DNA from: Maribellus sp. YY47
GTDB lineage: Bacteria; Bacteroidota; Bacteroidia; Bacteroidales; Prolixibacteraceae
Assembly: GCF_023111095.1 (NCBI RefSeq)
Contig: NZ_JALGYW010000013.1
Location: 95,164-159,163 of the forward strand
Length of the DNA: 64,000 nt
Direction: 5' to 3'
This document shows positions 16,746 through 26,323 of the stretch, in pieces. The notes below the pieces were generated by a model. The model saw only the letters and a list, made by a program, of their open reading frames with translations, did no database searches and was not told the origin of the DNA. The number at the start of each line of letters is the position of its first letter. Positions within the stretch are counted from its first letter, which is position 1. A program made the position numbers and the translations under genes.

Positions 16746-17318
16746 ATGGCAAAATCAAAATTACAGATCATTGAAGCCGCTGCACATACTTTCGATCGTT
16801 ATGGTTTTAAGAAAACAACCATGGACGACATTGCTTATGCTGCAGGAAAAGGGAAAAGTTCGCTTTACTACTACTTTAAAAACAAAGAGGAAGTATTTGA
16901 AGCTGTGGTTGATTACGAAGCCGAACATTTAAAAAATGAGATTTACGAGGTTTTAAACAAAACAGAATGCGCTGTAGAAAAATTAAGGGGATACATACTT
17001 ATCAGAATGCAGCGTTTTGTAAAACGAGGTAACCTTTACAAGGCATTAACCGACAATTTCCTTACGACGTTCTCATTTATTGAAAAAATAAGGGACCGCC
17101 ACCGGGAATGGGAACTCGAAATGCTGGAACAGATTCTCAGCAAAGGAATAGAAAGAAAAGAGTTTAAACCCGTTGATATTGAATTTATGAGCAATGCTGT
17201 TTTAACGGCAATGATTGGATTTGAATTACCTCTACTGCAGAAAGCTGAAACAGAAACAGAATTTGACAAAAAAATTAATGATGTAATCGACATGCTGTTC
17301 TACGGAATTTGCTCGTAA
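16746..17318 (+). CDS. TetR/AcrR-family transcriptional regulator
   Basis: A 190-residue repressor-type protein. The N-terminal helix-turn-helix is classical (IIEAAAHTFDRYGFKKTTMDDIAYAAGKGKSSLYYYFKNKEEVF); the C-terminal all-helical ligand domain is specific to the subgroup. The ATG at 16746 is preferred because a promoter element sits just upstream. The next gene in the same direction, 81 bp on, encodes a small barrel and may be co-transcribed or regulated. Ligand unknown. Confidence 0.88.
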   Translation: MAKSKLQIIEAAAHTFDRYGFKKTTMDDIAYAAGKGKSSLYYYFKNKEEVFEAVVDYEAEHLKNEIYEVLNKTECAVEKLRGYILIRMQRFVKRGNLYKALTDNFLTTFSFIEKIRDRHREWELEMLEQILSKGIERKEFKPVDIEFMSNAVLTAMIGFELPLLQKAETETEFDKKINDVIDMLFYGICS

Positions 17319-17399
17319 TTTTTTTACATCAAAATTCGAATATTTTACAAATAAAGTCGAAACATACAAGACATTATGAAACATTAAAAGAAAAAAATC

Positions 17400-18065
17400 A
17401 TGAAAAGGAAAACAGAAAAACAAATGAAAAGATTTACAAACGTGAGTCAGACCCGCAGTAATTATCCGCTATTCCTGGCTCTTTTGATTGCTTTTAGCCT
17501 TTTGGGGAACAAACCGGGTATGGCACAATTTCAGTACGGAATTAAAGCCGGTATCGGAGGCACGTGTCAGTCGGAGTTGCTTCAACTGGCCGACAATAAC
17601 AATCTCATGCTAGGTTATAGTTTTGGCGTTGACACCAAGTATCGGTTCAGTGATGGATTTGCCCTGCAAACCGGTTTGGAATACCAGCAGAAAGGCAGAA
17701 AAGTTGATGAAAATGATTTAACCGAGAAACTACATTATCTTCATCTCCCAGTGAGAGCTGAATTTTCGGCCGGAGAAAAAGCAGGTTTCAAAAATGGGCA
17801 GCGCATCTACTTTGCTGCCGGCCCGTATTTGAGCTACCTGTTAGATGCAGACGGAACAAAAAATGGAGCCGGTTTTGATTTAAAAAGCCAAACAAAGGAT
17901 TTCGACACAGGATTATCGCTCGAAATCGGTTTTGAATTTCCCGTTTTTGAAAGCCATTCTATTCAATTGGGACTCAATTACGACATGGGATTCGCGAATG
18001 TGTACAAAGACAAATCAGACCTGAACAACAAAATGGCTGCTGTTAGTTTGGGGTATTTCTTTTAA
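17400..18065 (+). CDS. Outer-membrane beta-barrel protein (PorT-like family)
   Basis: A 221-residue exported protein with a long, basic N-region before its hydrophobic signal segment (YPLFLALLIAFSLLG, cut near GMAQ); the ATG at 17424 could be used instead. The mature part has the 8-stranded OMP_b-brl_2 pattern: QYGIKAGIGG, YRFSDGFALQTGLEYQQKGRK, HYLHLPVRAEFSAG, IYFAAGPYLSYLL, DTGLSLEIGFEF and a terminal strand AAVSLGYFF. It follows the TetR gene. Confidence 0.8.
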   Translation: MKRKTEKQMKRFTNVSQTRSNYPLFLALLIAFSLLGNKPGMAQFQYGIKAGIGGTCQSELLQLADNNNLMLGYSFGVDTKYRFSDGFALQTGLEYQQKGRKVDENDLTEKLHYLHLPVRAEFSAGEKAGFKNGQRIYFAAGPYLSYLLDADGTKNGAGFDLKSQTKDFDTGLSLEIGFEFPVFESHSIQLGLNYDMGFANVYKDKSDLNNKMAAVSLGYFF

Positions 18066-18112
18066 CACAAAATCCGATTGTAACTACACCGAACACAGTT
18101 GATTCCAAATAA

Positions 18113-18144
18113 AAATTCCGGAGAAGCTAGCCTCTCCGGAATTT
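18113..18144. terminator. Bidirectional terminator between barrel and Sus genes
   Basis: Perfect 12-bp arms AAATTCCGGAGA and TCTCCGGAATTT flank an 8-nt loop. A-rich and T-rich ends on the two sides suit both converging transcription units. Confidence 0.75.
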
Positions 18145-18176
18145 ACTATTTAAACGGTATCTGTTTTAGTATCCTA

Positions 18177-18962
18177 TTAATACTTGCTTGTAATTTCGAA
18201 TGTATCATTATAAACACCGTAAGACCCGGCACTTACCGTCCATTTAATTGCAAAGGTATAAGTATTAGTGGCACTATCGAAGCTTGATCCAGCTTGCGCT
18301 GTGGCCGAAATCATACCATAATCTTCATCTACATAACCCGTTTCAGTAGTTTCCGGCACCTGAGTAATTGTACCATCTTCAGCCACCTTGAAAATATAAT
18401 TGTAACCGCTTACCCAGTTATCTTTAAAACGATACTGATCTGTAGCAGGCGAATACTGCAAAGTTGCGTCCCATGAATCTCCAAAAAAATCGCTAGTATA
18501 CACTCCGTCAGCGTAAGGCGCGAAATCTTCTTTTGAAATAGTAAGCTCAATTCTTGGGTATACATCTTGCTGTGTATAAGGCTTTGTTTGCTCCTGATCA
18601 ATTACAATGGCAAGATGGTAACTTTCCATCAGGACAATCTCTTCACTAACTTCAACAGTGATGCTCTTTTGCTTTTCACCGGCTGCAAAAGTTACAGACT
18701 CGGGAATAGTGAATAAATCACTACGGACATTTTCAGCACTTAGAGATACGGTTTGTTCTGAAGCGCTAACTTCTCTTGAAACAATAACTTCAAAACTAGT
18801 CGACTCAATTGGCAGCACTACATTAGAAACATTGTCCTTTGAAAAATACACATTGGTACTATTGGGATTCTGCTCAGGAGAAAGTTCTCTTTCAACATCA
18901 TCTTCGCAGGCTGCAAATAGTGCAACAACCGCTATTATTATAAAATATTTTAATGCCTTCAT
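18177..18962 (-). CDS. Surface lipoprotein with Calx-beta-like domain (SusE-position)
   Basis: A 261-residue lipoprotein; lipobox LFAAC puts the acylated Cys near residue 19, followed by acidic EDD, a surface-export signal in Bacteroidota. Residues about 35-135 resemble a Calx-beta/immunoglobulin-like module (ESTSFEVIVSREVSASEQTVSLS, then FAAGEKQKSITVEV). The C-terminal half (YADGVYTSDFFGDSWDATLQYSP to the end) resembles small lipoproteins that accompany SusCD. It is last in the susC-susD-lipoprotein unit (14-bp gap) and probably assists ligand capture. Ligand unknown. Confidence 0.72.
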   Translation of the reverse strand: MKALKYFIIIAVVALFAACEDDVERELSPEQNPNSTNVYFSKDNVSNVVLPIESTSFEVIVSREVSASEQTVSLSAENVRSDLFTIPESVTFAAGEKQKSITVEVSEEIVLMESYHLAIVIDQEQTKPYTQQDVYPRIELTISKEDFAPYADGVYTSDFFGDSWDATLQYSPATDQYRFKDNWVSGYNYIFKVAEDGTITQVPETTETGYVDEDYGMISATAQAGSSFDSATNTYTFAIKWTVSAGSYGVYNDTFEITSKY

Positions 18963-18976
18963 ATTCTGTCAGATTT

Positions 18977-20644
18977 TTAAATAACACCATCCATTAAAGA
19001 AGCTCCATCTCCCTGCGAAGGCTGAGCCCCTCCTTCATTTTGTTCAACGGCAACATTGTTATTGGTTTCACCCTGAACAAAACGCAATAGCAGCCATGGA
19101 TCATCTTTTGATAAGTTAAAACGATAATCTTCAGGCACATTTGTAGGTTGATTCGGGTGATAACGAATAATATTTCGTCCTAAACGCATTGCATCAGACA
19201 TTCCAAAACCTTCGCCCCACAATTCGATACGACGCTGCAACCAAACTTCATTTTGTAAGTCTTCGGCTGAAGTAGCACTGGTTGTATACGAAGGATCACG
19301 ATCTGTTTTAATGAAATTTTCAAGGACTTGCTTTCCTTGGCTTGGGTTTCCTCCCATCGCTAAGGCCTCTGCTTTTATCAGAATCATTTCTTCTGCACGC
19401 ATCATACACCAGTCGCCATCATTGTATGCTGAACCAATTCCGGAACGCTGACCAAATTTAACATTCGCATAGGCATCCATTGGTGCTTTTACATCCGCAA
19501 TACTTGCAGTTGCAATGGCCTGTCCTTCATATACAACATTTGTAGCAGGGTCTTCCCAGGTAAGTCCTTCAAGGTAAGGAGAGGTTTTATTCTCATCCAG
19601 CCACCAGTTCTTTCTTACATCAGTATCATTGATTTTATTATACAATAAGACATTTATCGATCTGTAAATGCCTGCATAAGCAACGTAAGCGTCTCCCGAA
19701 AAAGAACCTAACTGAGAAGGCCAAGTGGCATAATTACCTGCACTAATAACATCCGTAGGCAAAAGCAATGCCCAGATCCAATTGTGATCAGTTGCCTGGT
19801 TAAATCCGGGTTTTGTTAATTCTGATATTCCGTAAGGAGTATATCCTGCCATTGCCTTATCTGCATCAGCAGCGGCATTGCTCCAGGCTTCCATGTTCAA
19901 ATATGCCCTGGCACGCAATCCGTAAGCAACATTCTGATCAATTGCACTTTTATTTGGTCTGACATAACCTTCGAGATCCGAAATGGCGTCTGTCAGATTT
20001 GTTAAAATATAATCATACAAATCAGTCAAAGACGCTCTTGGATTGTTCCTGAAATCTGTGCCTTCCTCAACAATTGGGACTGAGGGTTTATCTTCATTTC
20101 CTACATATTTAAATTGAAAATACGGAGCTAATGAAAGGTAACAGAATGCACGCATTGCCTTTGCCTGACCTCGCGCATAAATCAGCTGCTTGTTATCCGT
20201 ATCTGCCGGGATTGCACTTAATACATCATTGGCTGCATATATAATTTTATAAAACAGTCCGTAACGAATACGTGGGTTGGCATAGGTGGGAGTACGGTCA
20301 GAATACTCTAAAGCAGCAGAAAACCAATCATACCCTGAAACGACATTTACCATATTACCACTGTTCAGGTCCTGACTTAGGGCAATCCCAGGATAACCGG
20401 CGTCATCTGCCCGGTAACTACTTCCGCGATCGAAAAATCCATCTGGTTTACCTAACAATGAATACATTCCGCTAATCGATGAATTAATTCTATTGGGCAA
20501 TGCTTCTACAGTTTCCTGTATCTGGTCATCATCTAAAGTACCACCTTCATAATGCCTTTCTAAAAAATCGTCATCACAAGATGAAAACAAGGCTAATGCA
20601 ACAACAACTGTTGCAAATACTAATAAATAATTTTTTACTTTCAT
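18977..20644 (-). CDS. RagB/SusD-family nutrient-binding lipoprotein
   Basis: A 555-residue SusD homologue. Lipobox LFSSC with Cys at about residue 23 then DDD. N-terminal TPR-like helices (RYGLFYKIIYAANDVLSAIP, AKAMRAFCYLSLAPYF) and the C-terminal RagB segment (CMMRAEEMILIKAEALAMGG, NEVWLQRRIELWGEGFGMSDAMRLGRNI) are typical. It should cap the SusC channel on the cell surface and bind ligand. Gap to SusC is 15 bp. Confidence 0.93.
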   Translation of the reverse strand: MKVKNYLLVFATVVVALALFSSCDDDFLERHYEGGTLDDDQIQETVEALPNRINSSISGMYSLLGKPDGFFDRGSSYRADDAGYPGIALSQDLNSGNMVNVVSGYDWFSAALEYSDRTPTYANPRIRYGLFYKIIYAANDVLSAIPADTDNKQLIYARGQAKAMRAFCYLSLAPYFQFKYVGNEDKPSVPIVEEGTDFRNNPRASLTDLYDYILTNLTDAISDLEGYVRPNKSAIDQNVAYGLRARAYLNMEAWSNAAADADKAMAGYTPYGISELTKPGFNQATDHNWIWALLLPTDVISAGNYATWPSQLGSFSGDAYVAYAGIYRSINVLLYNKINDTDVRKNWWLDENKTSPYLEGLTWEDPATNVVYEGQAIATASIADVKAPMDAYANVKFGQRSGIGSAYNDGDWCMMRAEEMILIKAEALAMGGNPSQGKQVLENFIKTDRDPSYTTSATSAEDLQNEVWLQRRIELWGEGFGMSDAMRLGRNIIRYHPNQPTNVPEDYRFNLSKDDPWLLLRFVQGETNNNVAVEQNEGGAQPSQGDGASLMDGVI

Positions 20645-20659
20645 AATCCTATATATTTT

Positions 20660-23600
20660 CTAGAATGAAATAGATACACCTCCGGAAACTACTCTTAACT
20701 GGCTATAAACATAGTTACCCGAAGAGGTAGAAATAGCAACACCTGATCCACGGGAGTTTTGAGTCTGACGAGGATCGAATCCTTTACGTGCAGACAATAG
20801 AGCTAAATTATCGCCTGAAACATATAATCTAAGTTTCTGAATGTTCATTTTACGAGTGAGTGTTACCGGGAAAGTGTATCCCAAAGTAACATTATTAAGA
20901 CTCAAGTAATTAGAACTAGTCAGGAAACGGCTAGAGTTCTTCTGATCAAAATCATCAGAAGATGAAATACGTGGAACGTTCGTGTTTTTATTATCCGGAG
21001 TCCAGGCGTCCAGAATATCAGTGTGCCAGTTACGGCCTATCTCTTTCCCTGTGTGCATCAATTCCTGGTAAGAGCCATCATACGCTTTTCCTCCTAATTG
21101 ATAAGCAAACTGAACTCCAAGGTCAAAACCGAATGCGTTAAGGCTTGTACCAAAACCACCATACCACTTAACACTAACATCTCCTAAATCAGTCTGCTTT
21201 GCTGCACTATAATCAGTTGTTGTTGAATAATCATCATTGTCAGGATCTACATAATACAACGACATTCCTGTTTCACTGTCAACGCCTGCATATTCAACCA
21301 GGTAAGCCTGATTTAAAGAACCACCTTCTTTCAAGATATATGAAGAATTTTTAATACCTCCTGATGACTTCGTGTATTCTGGTAATTCCTTAATTTTACT
21401 GTTAATGTTAGTAATATTTGCAAATACACTCCAGGTCAGTTCATTTGTGCGCAATACATCCGATTTTACATCAACTTCAAAACCTTGATTAAGCACTGCT
21501 CCTACGTTCTTTGGAATGGTAGCCAAACCAGATGATACAGGCTGTGGCTCATTAAATAACATATCAGAGTTATAGCGACTAAAATAGTCAACGCTACCAG
21601 TTAATATATTATTCACCAACGAAAATTCAAATCCTGTATTAAACAGCTTTTGCGCTTCCCAGGTTAATTCGGGATTTCCTTTTTCAGAAAGTACTTTTGT
21701 GTACTCACCGGTATCACTGTTGTAAGAAATCTGGTACCTGTTTCTATAGGCATAATAGGTTCCAATTTGATCGTTACCCTGGGTTCCGAAACTAACTTTG
21801 TATTTCAACTCACGAAGCCAGCCGGAAGTCGATTGCATAAATTCTTCTTTCGTTAACATCCAGGCTGCACCAACACTTCCAAAAAGTCCCCAACGGTTGT
21901 CTTTCGCAAAACGTGATGACCCTTCATACCTCATAGAAGCATTAAAGAAGAAACGTTCCTGGAAATCGTATTGTGCACGGCCAACAAACCCCCGGGTTGC
22001 ATAATTGTCTACAAAAGAACTTGCATTTGAACTGGTAGGTTGTGTTCCAAAGGCGTTATCCAATTCAGGGATGAAAGGATCATACAGGTGATCATTATTG
22101 GCTGATAACTCCTGGTTTTTTAATTCAAAACTCTCATAACCTACCAAAAACTGCAAGCTATGTATGTCTGAAATAGTTGTTTTGTAATCTGCCAAATATT
22201 GCTGATTCATTGTAAATAACCGTCTATGGCTAACTGATACATAACCTTCAGTTGTTTTTGAACCATAGAAAGGGTTAGACAAATAATTTGAGCGGATATT
22301 CGATGCCTCAGGAGATACACGAGCCGTAAAAGAAAATCCTTCAAACGGAGTTAGTTTTGCATAGAAAGATCCGGTAAAAAGATCCCTGGTTTCATTGTCG
22401 GTATCTAATATCAGGTTAATAGCATTGTTTCCTCTCGGAGCAGATCCAGGTCTGGTAAAATTAGTTGATGTTCCCTGATCGTAAATTTTATTTCCATTGT
22501 TGTCGTATGCAATAGAACCGTCGGTATTTCTAACATAAAACGGATAGATCGGAGCCATCATGTTACTTGCATAGAATACGTTACCTGTGCTTCCCCATGA
22601 AGTTTGAGAACCCGGACTTTCCAGTTGCGTATTTACATATGATGTTGACAATCCTACGTTCAACCATTCTTTTGCCTGAGCATCAATTTTTCCACGAAGA
22701 GTGAAACGTTTAAAACCTGAACCGTTTATGATACCCGGATCTTCCAAATAACCTCCTGAAATAAAATATTGAGATTTGTTCTGTCCCCCGCGTATAGAAA
22801 CATTATATTCCTCGCGGAGGTTGCCAGATGCCAGTGTCTCATCCTCCCAATTATCCGGAGTATAATAATATTTGCCATCAGTATAACCTAAAGTAGCCTT
22901 GGGATTCAATTTAAAATTGGTTCCGATTAAACGCTCACCTTCAGGATAAGAGTAAATCTGATAACCGACACCCTGCTGGGTGAAAAAATTAGCATCAGCA
23001 TAAGCAAATGCATCTGTCGCAGAAACTCCGTTATAGGCTTGTGAATTATACAACGCTTTATAAGCAGTTTCATAATACATAGCAGGGTCAGTCATTACAT
23101 CATAATTTGGAACACCACGGGTTGAGTGTCCCCATTTGGCATCAACATCAATAATAACGTTACCATCTTTAGATCCATTCTTTGTGGTAATAAGAATAAC
23201 ACCATTTGCCCCGCGAGCACCATATATCGCAGTTGACGCTGCATCTTTTAAAACAGTCATCGACTCTATGTCGTTGGGGTTAATTGTGTTTAAGTTAAAC
23301 TCATATGGACTTCCATCAACAATGTACAACGGTGTGGTTCCACCATTAATCGAACCAACTCCGCGGATACGAATGGTAGCTTCAGACCCCGGCTGCCCAC
23401 TACCATTAACAACCTGAACACCCGCAACAGCTCCTTGCAAAGCATTCGTAACATTTGATGTAGCTTTCATGGCCAGCTCCTCTCCTTTTACTGCTTTCGC
23501 AGCCCCTACGAACTGAGAGCGTTTGGTAGTTCCATATGCTACTACCATTACTTCATCTACTCCAATAACATCGGCTGATAAAACAGCATCAAGAGTAGAT

Positions 23601-23863
23601 CCGCTTATTGAAAGCTCCTGTGTTTTCATCCCAACAAACGAAAATACCATCACTTTTGCATCGGCAGGAATATCTAAACGATACTCGCCATCAATGTTTG
23701 TAACAGTACCAATTGTCGTTCCTTTAACACTCACTGAGACTCCAGGTATACCAGAACCATCTTCTGAACTTGTGACCGTTCCGGCAATAGTTTTAACCTG
23801 AGCCTCAGCTACAAGCATGCCAAAAAAGGCAATGCTAAACAGCATTAGCGCAATTTTTCTCAT
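20660..23863 (-). CDS. SusC/RagA-family TonB-linked outer-membrane transporter
   Basis: About 1067 residues from the ATG at 23863, where the signal peptide MRKIALMLFSIAFFG starts. Order: signal peptide; CarboxypepD-like domain (IAGTVTSSEDGSGIPGVSVSVKGT); TonB plug with the SusC signature (TTPLYIVDGSPYE, NDIESMTVLKDAASTAIYGARGANGVILITTK); a 22-strand barrel to the C-terminus ending in VSISF. There is no N-terminal STN domain, so signalling through an ECF/anti-sigma pair is not indicated. It transports large ligands with SusD. No glycoside hydrolase, polysaccharide lyase or regulator lies adjacent, so the ligand may be peptide rather than glycan. Confidence 0.93.
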   Translation of the reverse strand: MRKIALMLFSIAFFGMLVAEAQVKTIAGTVTSSEDGSGIPGVSVSVKGTTIGTVTNIDGEYRLDIPADAKVMVFSFVGMKTQELSISGSTLDAVLSADVIGVDEVMVVAYGTTKRSQFVGAAKAVKGEELAMKATSNVTNALQGAVAGVQVVNGSGQPGSEATIRIRGVGSINGGTTPLYIVDGSPYEFNLNTINPNDIESMTVLKDAASTAIYGARGANGVILITTKNGSKDGNVIIDVDAKWGHSTRGVPNYDVMTDPAMYYETAYKALYNSQAYNGVSATDAFAYADANFFTQQGVGYQIYSYPEGERLIGTNFKLNPKATLGYTDGKYYYTPDNWEDETLASGNLREEYNVSIRGGQNKSQYFISGGYLEDPGIINGSGFKRFTLRGKIDAQAKEWLNVGLSTSYVNTQLESPGSQTSWGSTGNVFYASNMMAPIYPFYVRNTDGSIAYDNNGNKIYDQGTSTNFTRPGSAPRGNNAINLILDTDNETRDLFTGSFYAKLTPFEGFSFTARVSPEASNIRSNYLSNPFYGSKTTEGYVSVSHRRLFTMNQQYLADYKTTISDIHSLQFLVGYESFELKNQELSANNDHLYDPFIPELDNAFGTQPTSSNASSFVDNYATRGFVGRAQYDFQERFFFNASMRYEGSSRFAKDNRWGLFGSVGAAWMLTKEEFMQSTSGWLRELKYKVSFGTQGNDQIGTYYAYRNRYQISYNSDTGEYTKVLSEKGNPELTWEAQKLFNTGFEFSLVNNILTGSVDYFSRYNSDMLFNEPQPVSSGLATIPKNVGAVLNQGFEVDVKSDVLRTNELTWSVFANITNINSKIKELPEYTKSSGGIKNSSYILKEGGSLNQAYLVEYAGVDSETGMSLYYVDPDNDDYSTTTDYSAAKQTDLGDVSVKWYGGFGTSLNAFGFDLGVQFAYQLGGKAYDGSYQELMHTGKEIGRNWHTDILDAWTPDNKNTNVPRISSSDDFDQKNSSRFLTSSNYLSLNNVTLGYTFPVTLTRKMNIQKLRLYVSGDNLALLSARKGFDPRQTQNSRGSGVAISTSSGNYVYSQLRVVSGGVSISF

Positions 23864-24197
23864 AGAATAAAATTTAAATATTAATAACTCACTCACTCAA
23901 TAATTTAACTAATGTAATAAAATAGTCAAATCGATTAACATATTTTCAATATTTATTACCTCCGCAGGGTTACTTCTTATTGTAAATTTAATAGGGCTGC
24001 AAATTTGAATCAATTGGTTAACTGCAGCAAAAAGTTAGTTCTTCATCGACCACAGCATAAAATATTAGCTTGCAGACAGTTAAAATTTGACCTTTGAAAC
24101 AGTAAAATTTGTTGCATGTATGGATTAACAATACAATAATTTTCACTAAAAAACTTGCAAATAGAAATCTAAAACCATAAGAACAGTATTTTGTTCA
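23864..24197. other. Intergenic region upstream of susC
   Basis: A 334-bp AT-rich gap between susC and the DUF5009 gene, both on the minus strand. I find no exact TAnnTTTG on the minus strand; the best candidate is TAAATTTA (complement of about 23986-23993). Two similar motifs, CAGTTAAAATTTG at 24078-24090 and CAGTAAAATTTG at 24101-24112, repeat with 23-bp spacing. No open frame or RNA gene seen. Confidence 0.4.
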
Positions 24198-25385
24198 TTA
24201 CAGTTTTAGCTGAATTTTTATTGATCCTAATTTCAATGCAATTACAAGCATTAAACATGCCCAAATAACAGATCCGCATATTGCGAGAGATGCAGAACCC
24301 GAATTTTTGTAAAAGAAAAAAGGAAGATTCAGAGACCAGATTATATAATATAGTAAGCTCGGAAACAGGTATGTGGTGAGAGAATTCTTTCCTGCTTGCA
24401 CAAACAAATCAGTCCATCTTCTTATATTGAATTTATCGATAACGATGTATAACAATACAAAAACCAAGACGCTGATACCACTGCAAATTGCACCCCAACT
24501 TGGAGTAGCTTTAATTTTTGAGATGATAAACCAATTTCTCAGGAAAAAGCCGAGCAAAATCAGCGATATGCCCAATACTGTTACAATTACAATAAACCGG
24601 ACTGGCATTTGTTTTAATTTTCGCAAAAGCAGGCTGACAAATAATCCGGAGACAACAAGTAATGGCACATTACCTTCTAATATTATTCCGAAAACCGGTC
24701 TCAACGGGTCAAGAGTCTGAAGATAGCCCAATTGATTAATAATATTGAGGAAAAGAAACACGCCCCAAACCATAGCTGTACCTATCAAACTATCGCGAAC
24801 CAGTAAATAAGTTAATGAGGCAGCCAGGTATCCCCATCCAATTAATCCAAGAATCCCCCACCAACCTGTCACTAACCATTCGGGATCGGCTTCTGTGCCG
24901 GACCGGAATTTGAAAATAAGATAAACCAGCAACAAAACAGCCGGCGCTTTTAACACAAGCGCTCTCCACGACAAGCTTGATGGATATCGGTTCCAAATCA
25001 TAAAAACGCTAACGTACATCAAAATAGCCCACAAGTTTTTCGATATTCCTGCCAAATCAGGATTCAGCCGGCCGCTATTTAACATCAGAACACCAATCAA
25101 CAAAAGACTTATTGTTCTGATAATGATATGTAAAACTATTTTATGTGTCGATTCACCTTTATTAAACCTGTTTTGAACAGCGAAGGGAACAGCCATCCCA
25201 ACCATAAACAGGAAGCCCGGAAATACCCAATCTGCGAGTCCCATTCCATCATAACCGGCCGGGCGATGTGTCAGCCATTCGGGCACAACAGCAACATTCA
25301 AATCGTTTACAAAAAGCATCAGAAAGAGGGTTATTCCGCGCATTACATCGATTGAAAGTACACGTTTTGATTCTGTCATGGTCAC
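24198..25385 (-). CDS. DUF5009 / HGSNAT-like membrane acyltransferase homologue
   Basis: A 395-residue multi-pass membrane protein with about ten hydrophobic segments. The opening (LSIDVMRGITLFLMLFVND then DWVFPGFLFMVGMAVPFAVQNR) is characteristic of the DUF5009/NagX family, related to heparan-alpha-glucosaminide N-acetyltransferase, which moves acetyl groups across a membrane to amino sugars. Bacteroidota members are often beside glycan-use genes. It follows the M23-like gene after 15 bp, likely one operon. Enzymatic activity is inferred from family only. Confidence 0.78.
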   Translation of the reverse strand: MTMTESKRVLSIDVMRGITLFLMLFVNDLNVAVVPEWLTHRPAGYDGMGLADWVFPGFLFMVGMAVPFAVQNRFNKGESTHKIVLHIIIRTISLLLIGVLMLNSGRLNPDLAGISKNLWAILMYVSVFMIWNRYPSSLSWRALVLKAPAVLLLVYLIFKFRSGTEADPEWLVTGWWGILGLIGWGYLAASLTYLLVRDSLIGTAMVWGVFLFLNIINQLGYLQTLDPLRPVFGIILEGNVPLLVVSGLFVSLLLRKLKQMPVRFIVIVTVLGISLILLGFFLRNWFIISKIKATPSWGAICSGISVLVFVLLYIVIDKFNIRRWTDLFVQAGKNSLTTYLFPSLLYYIIWSLNLPFFFYKNSGSASLAICGSVIWACLMLVIALKLGSIKIQLKL

Positions 25386-25400
25386 ATTGGTTTAATGATA

Positions 25401-26270
25401 TTATTTTCCCAGGAACCGGCGTTGTTCTTTTTTATTCATTTCGCGACCACGGACCTCTTTGGGATGAACAACAAAATATTCGGTGCTCGAATTCAGAATT
25501 CCGGTGGTATTTTCGTCAATCACAAATTTTGGAATTACAAACAACAGATTCTTGGCGTAGAGCGAATCGTGAAAAATGAGAACTATTACTTTATCAGCAT
25601 TTGTAACCCGGGCAATCTCCTGCCCGGCATAAACGGGATCTCCAATCTTAAATTTCCCTTGATCAACAGTAACGTTGTGGTAACAAATCAGGGTACCATC
25701 GGGCTGCAACAATGTAATGGAATTGTTCCAGGTATGATACCATGATTTTGGATCTCCGTTTTTTACGGCTCCGGCTATTTCTGCAATAATCCCGTTCCTG
25801 GCTGCACAAACAATCTCGCCGGGGCTGGCATAGAAACCTGTAGCTGTCCACGAGTCAAGGCCTTCTTTACCCCAAAAACCATCGATCTGCTTTACATCAA
25901 AAACTTTCACTTTCTTTCCCAGCTCAAAGGGAATTAAATACGGGAAATCAAGATCCACCCTGGCAACCGGATCAGAGCGAAACATTTTTATATCGTAGTT
26001 AAACCGCGGTACACCGGCGTTCGGATCGCGAGGTAAGGTAAACAGACTGTTAAATCCGGTACTTATTTTTTTTACATAGGGAAGCGGTTCGCTAAAGTAA
26101 GTGTTCTCCAGATCGGCAAAATTTATCTGAAGATAAACCGGTACCGGAGAATTATTATAGGCAGAGAATAAACAATCGCCAACTGCATTGTAATCGGCTT
26201 GCACTTCGACCTGCGCCTTCAGGTTGTTTATTACAAATACTGCGAAAATAAAAATCAGGAGTCTTTTCAT
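25401..26270 (-). CDS. Secreted M23-like (LytM-fold) protein with altered metal site
   Basis: A 289-residue protein with signal peptide residues 1-19. The C-terminal half carries an M23/LytM fold: ASPGEIVCAARNGIIAEI, SWYHTWNNSITLLQPDGTLICYHNV, then KIGDPVYAGQEIARVTNADKVIVLIFH. In active M23 enzymes the last strand reads HxHFE and an upstream HxxxD is present; here only one His of the HxH remains and no HxxxD is visible. It is therefore probably a non-catalytic binder. The N-terminal part (about 140 residues) looks like a beta domain of unknown role. First gene of the pair with DUF5009. Confidence 0.7.
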   Translation of the reverse strand: MKRLLIFIFAVFVINNLKAQVEVQADYNAVGDCLFSAYNNSPVPVYLQINFADLENTYFSEPLPYVKKISTGFNSLFTLPRDPNAGVPRFNYDIKMFRSDPVARVDLDFPYLIPFELGKKVKVFDVKQIDGFWGKEGLDSWTATGFYASPGEIVCAARNGIIAEIAGAVKNGDPKSWYHTWNNSITLLQPDGTLICYHNVTVDQGKFKIGDPVYAGQEIARVTNADKVIVLIFHDSLYAKNLLFVIPKFVIDENTTGILNSSTEYFVVHPKEVRGREMNKKEQRRFLGK

Positions 26271-26289
26271 AAGTTGCGTATTTCAAACT

Positions 26290-26319
26290 CAAAAATAATG
26301 ATTTAAACCAATAACTTTG
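26290..26319. promoter_or_regulatory. Divergent -7 elements
   Basis: The complement of CAAAAATA (26290-26297) gives TATTTTTG for the M23-like gene on the minus strand, with a leader of about 15 nt. TAACTTTG (26312-26319) is the plus-strand -7 for the DUF4268 gene and ends only 4 bases before its ATG, implying a leaderless or nearly leaderless mRNA. Confidence 0.5.
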
Positions 26320-26323
26320 CCGC

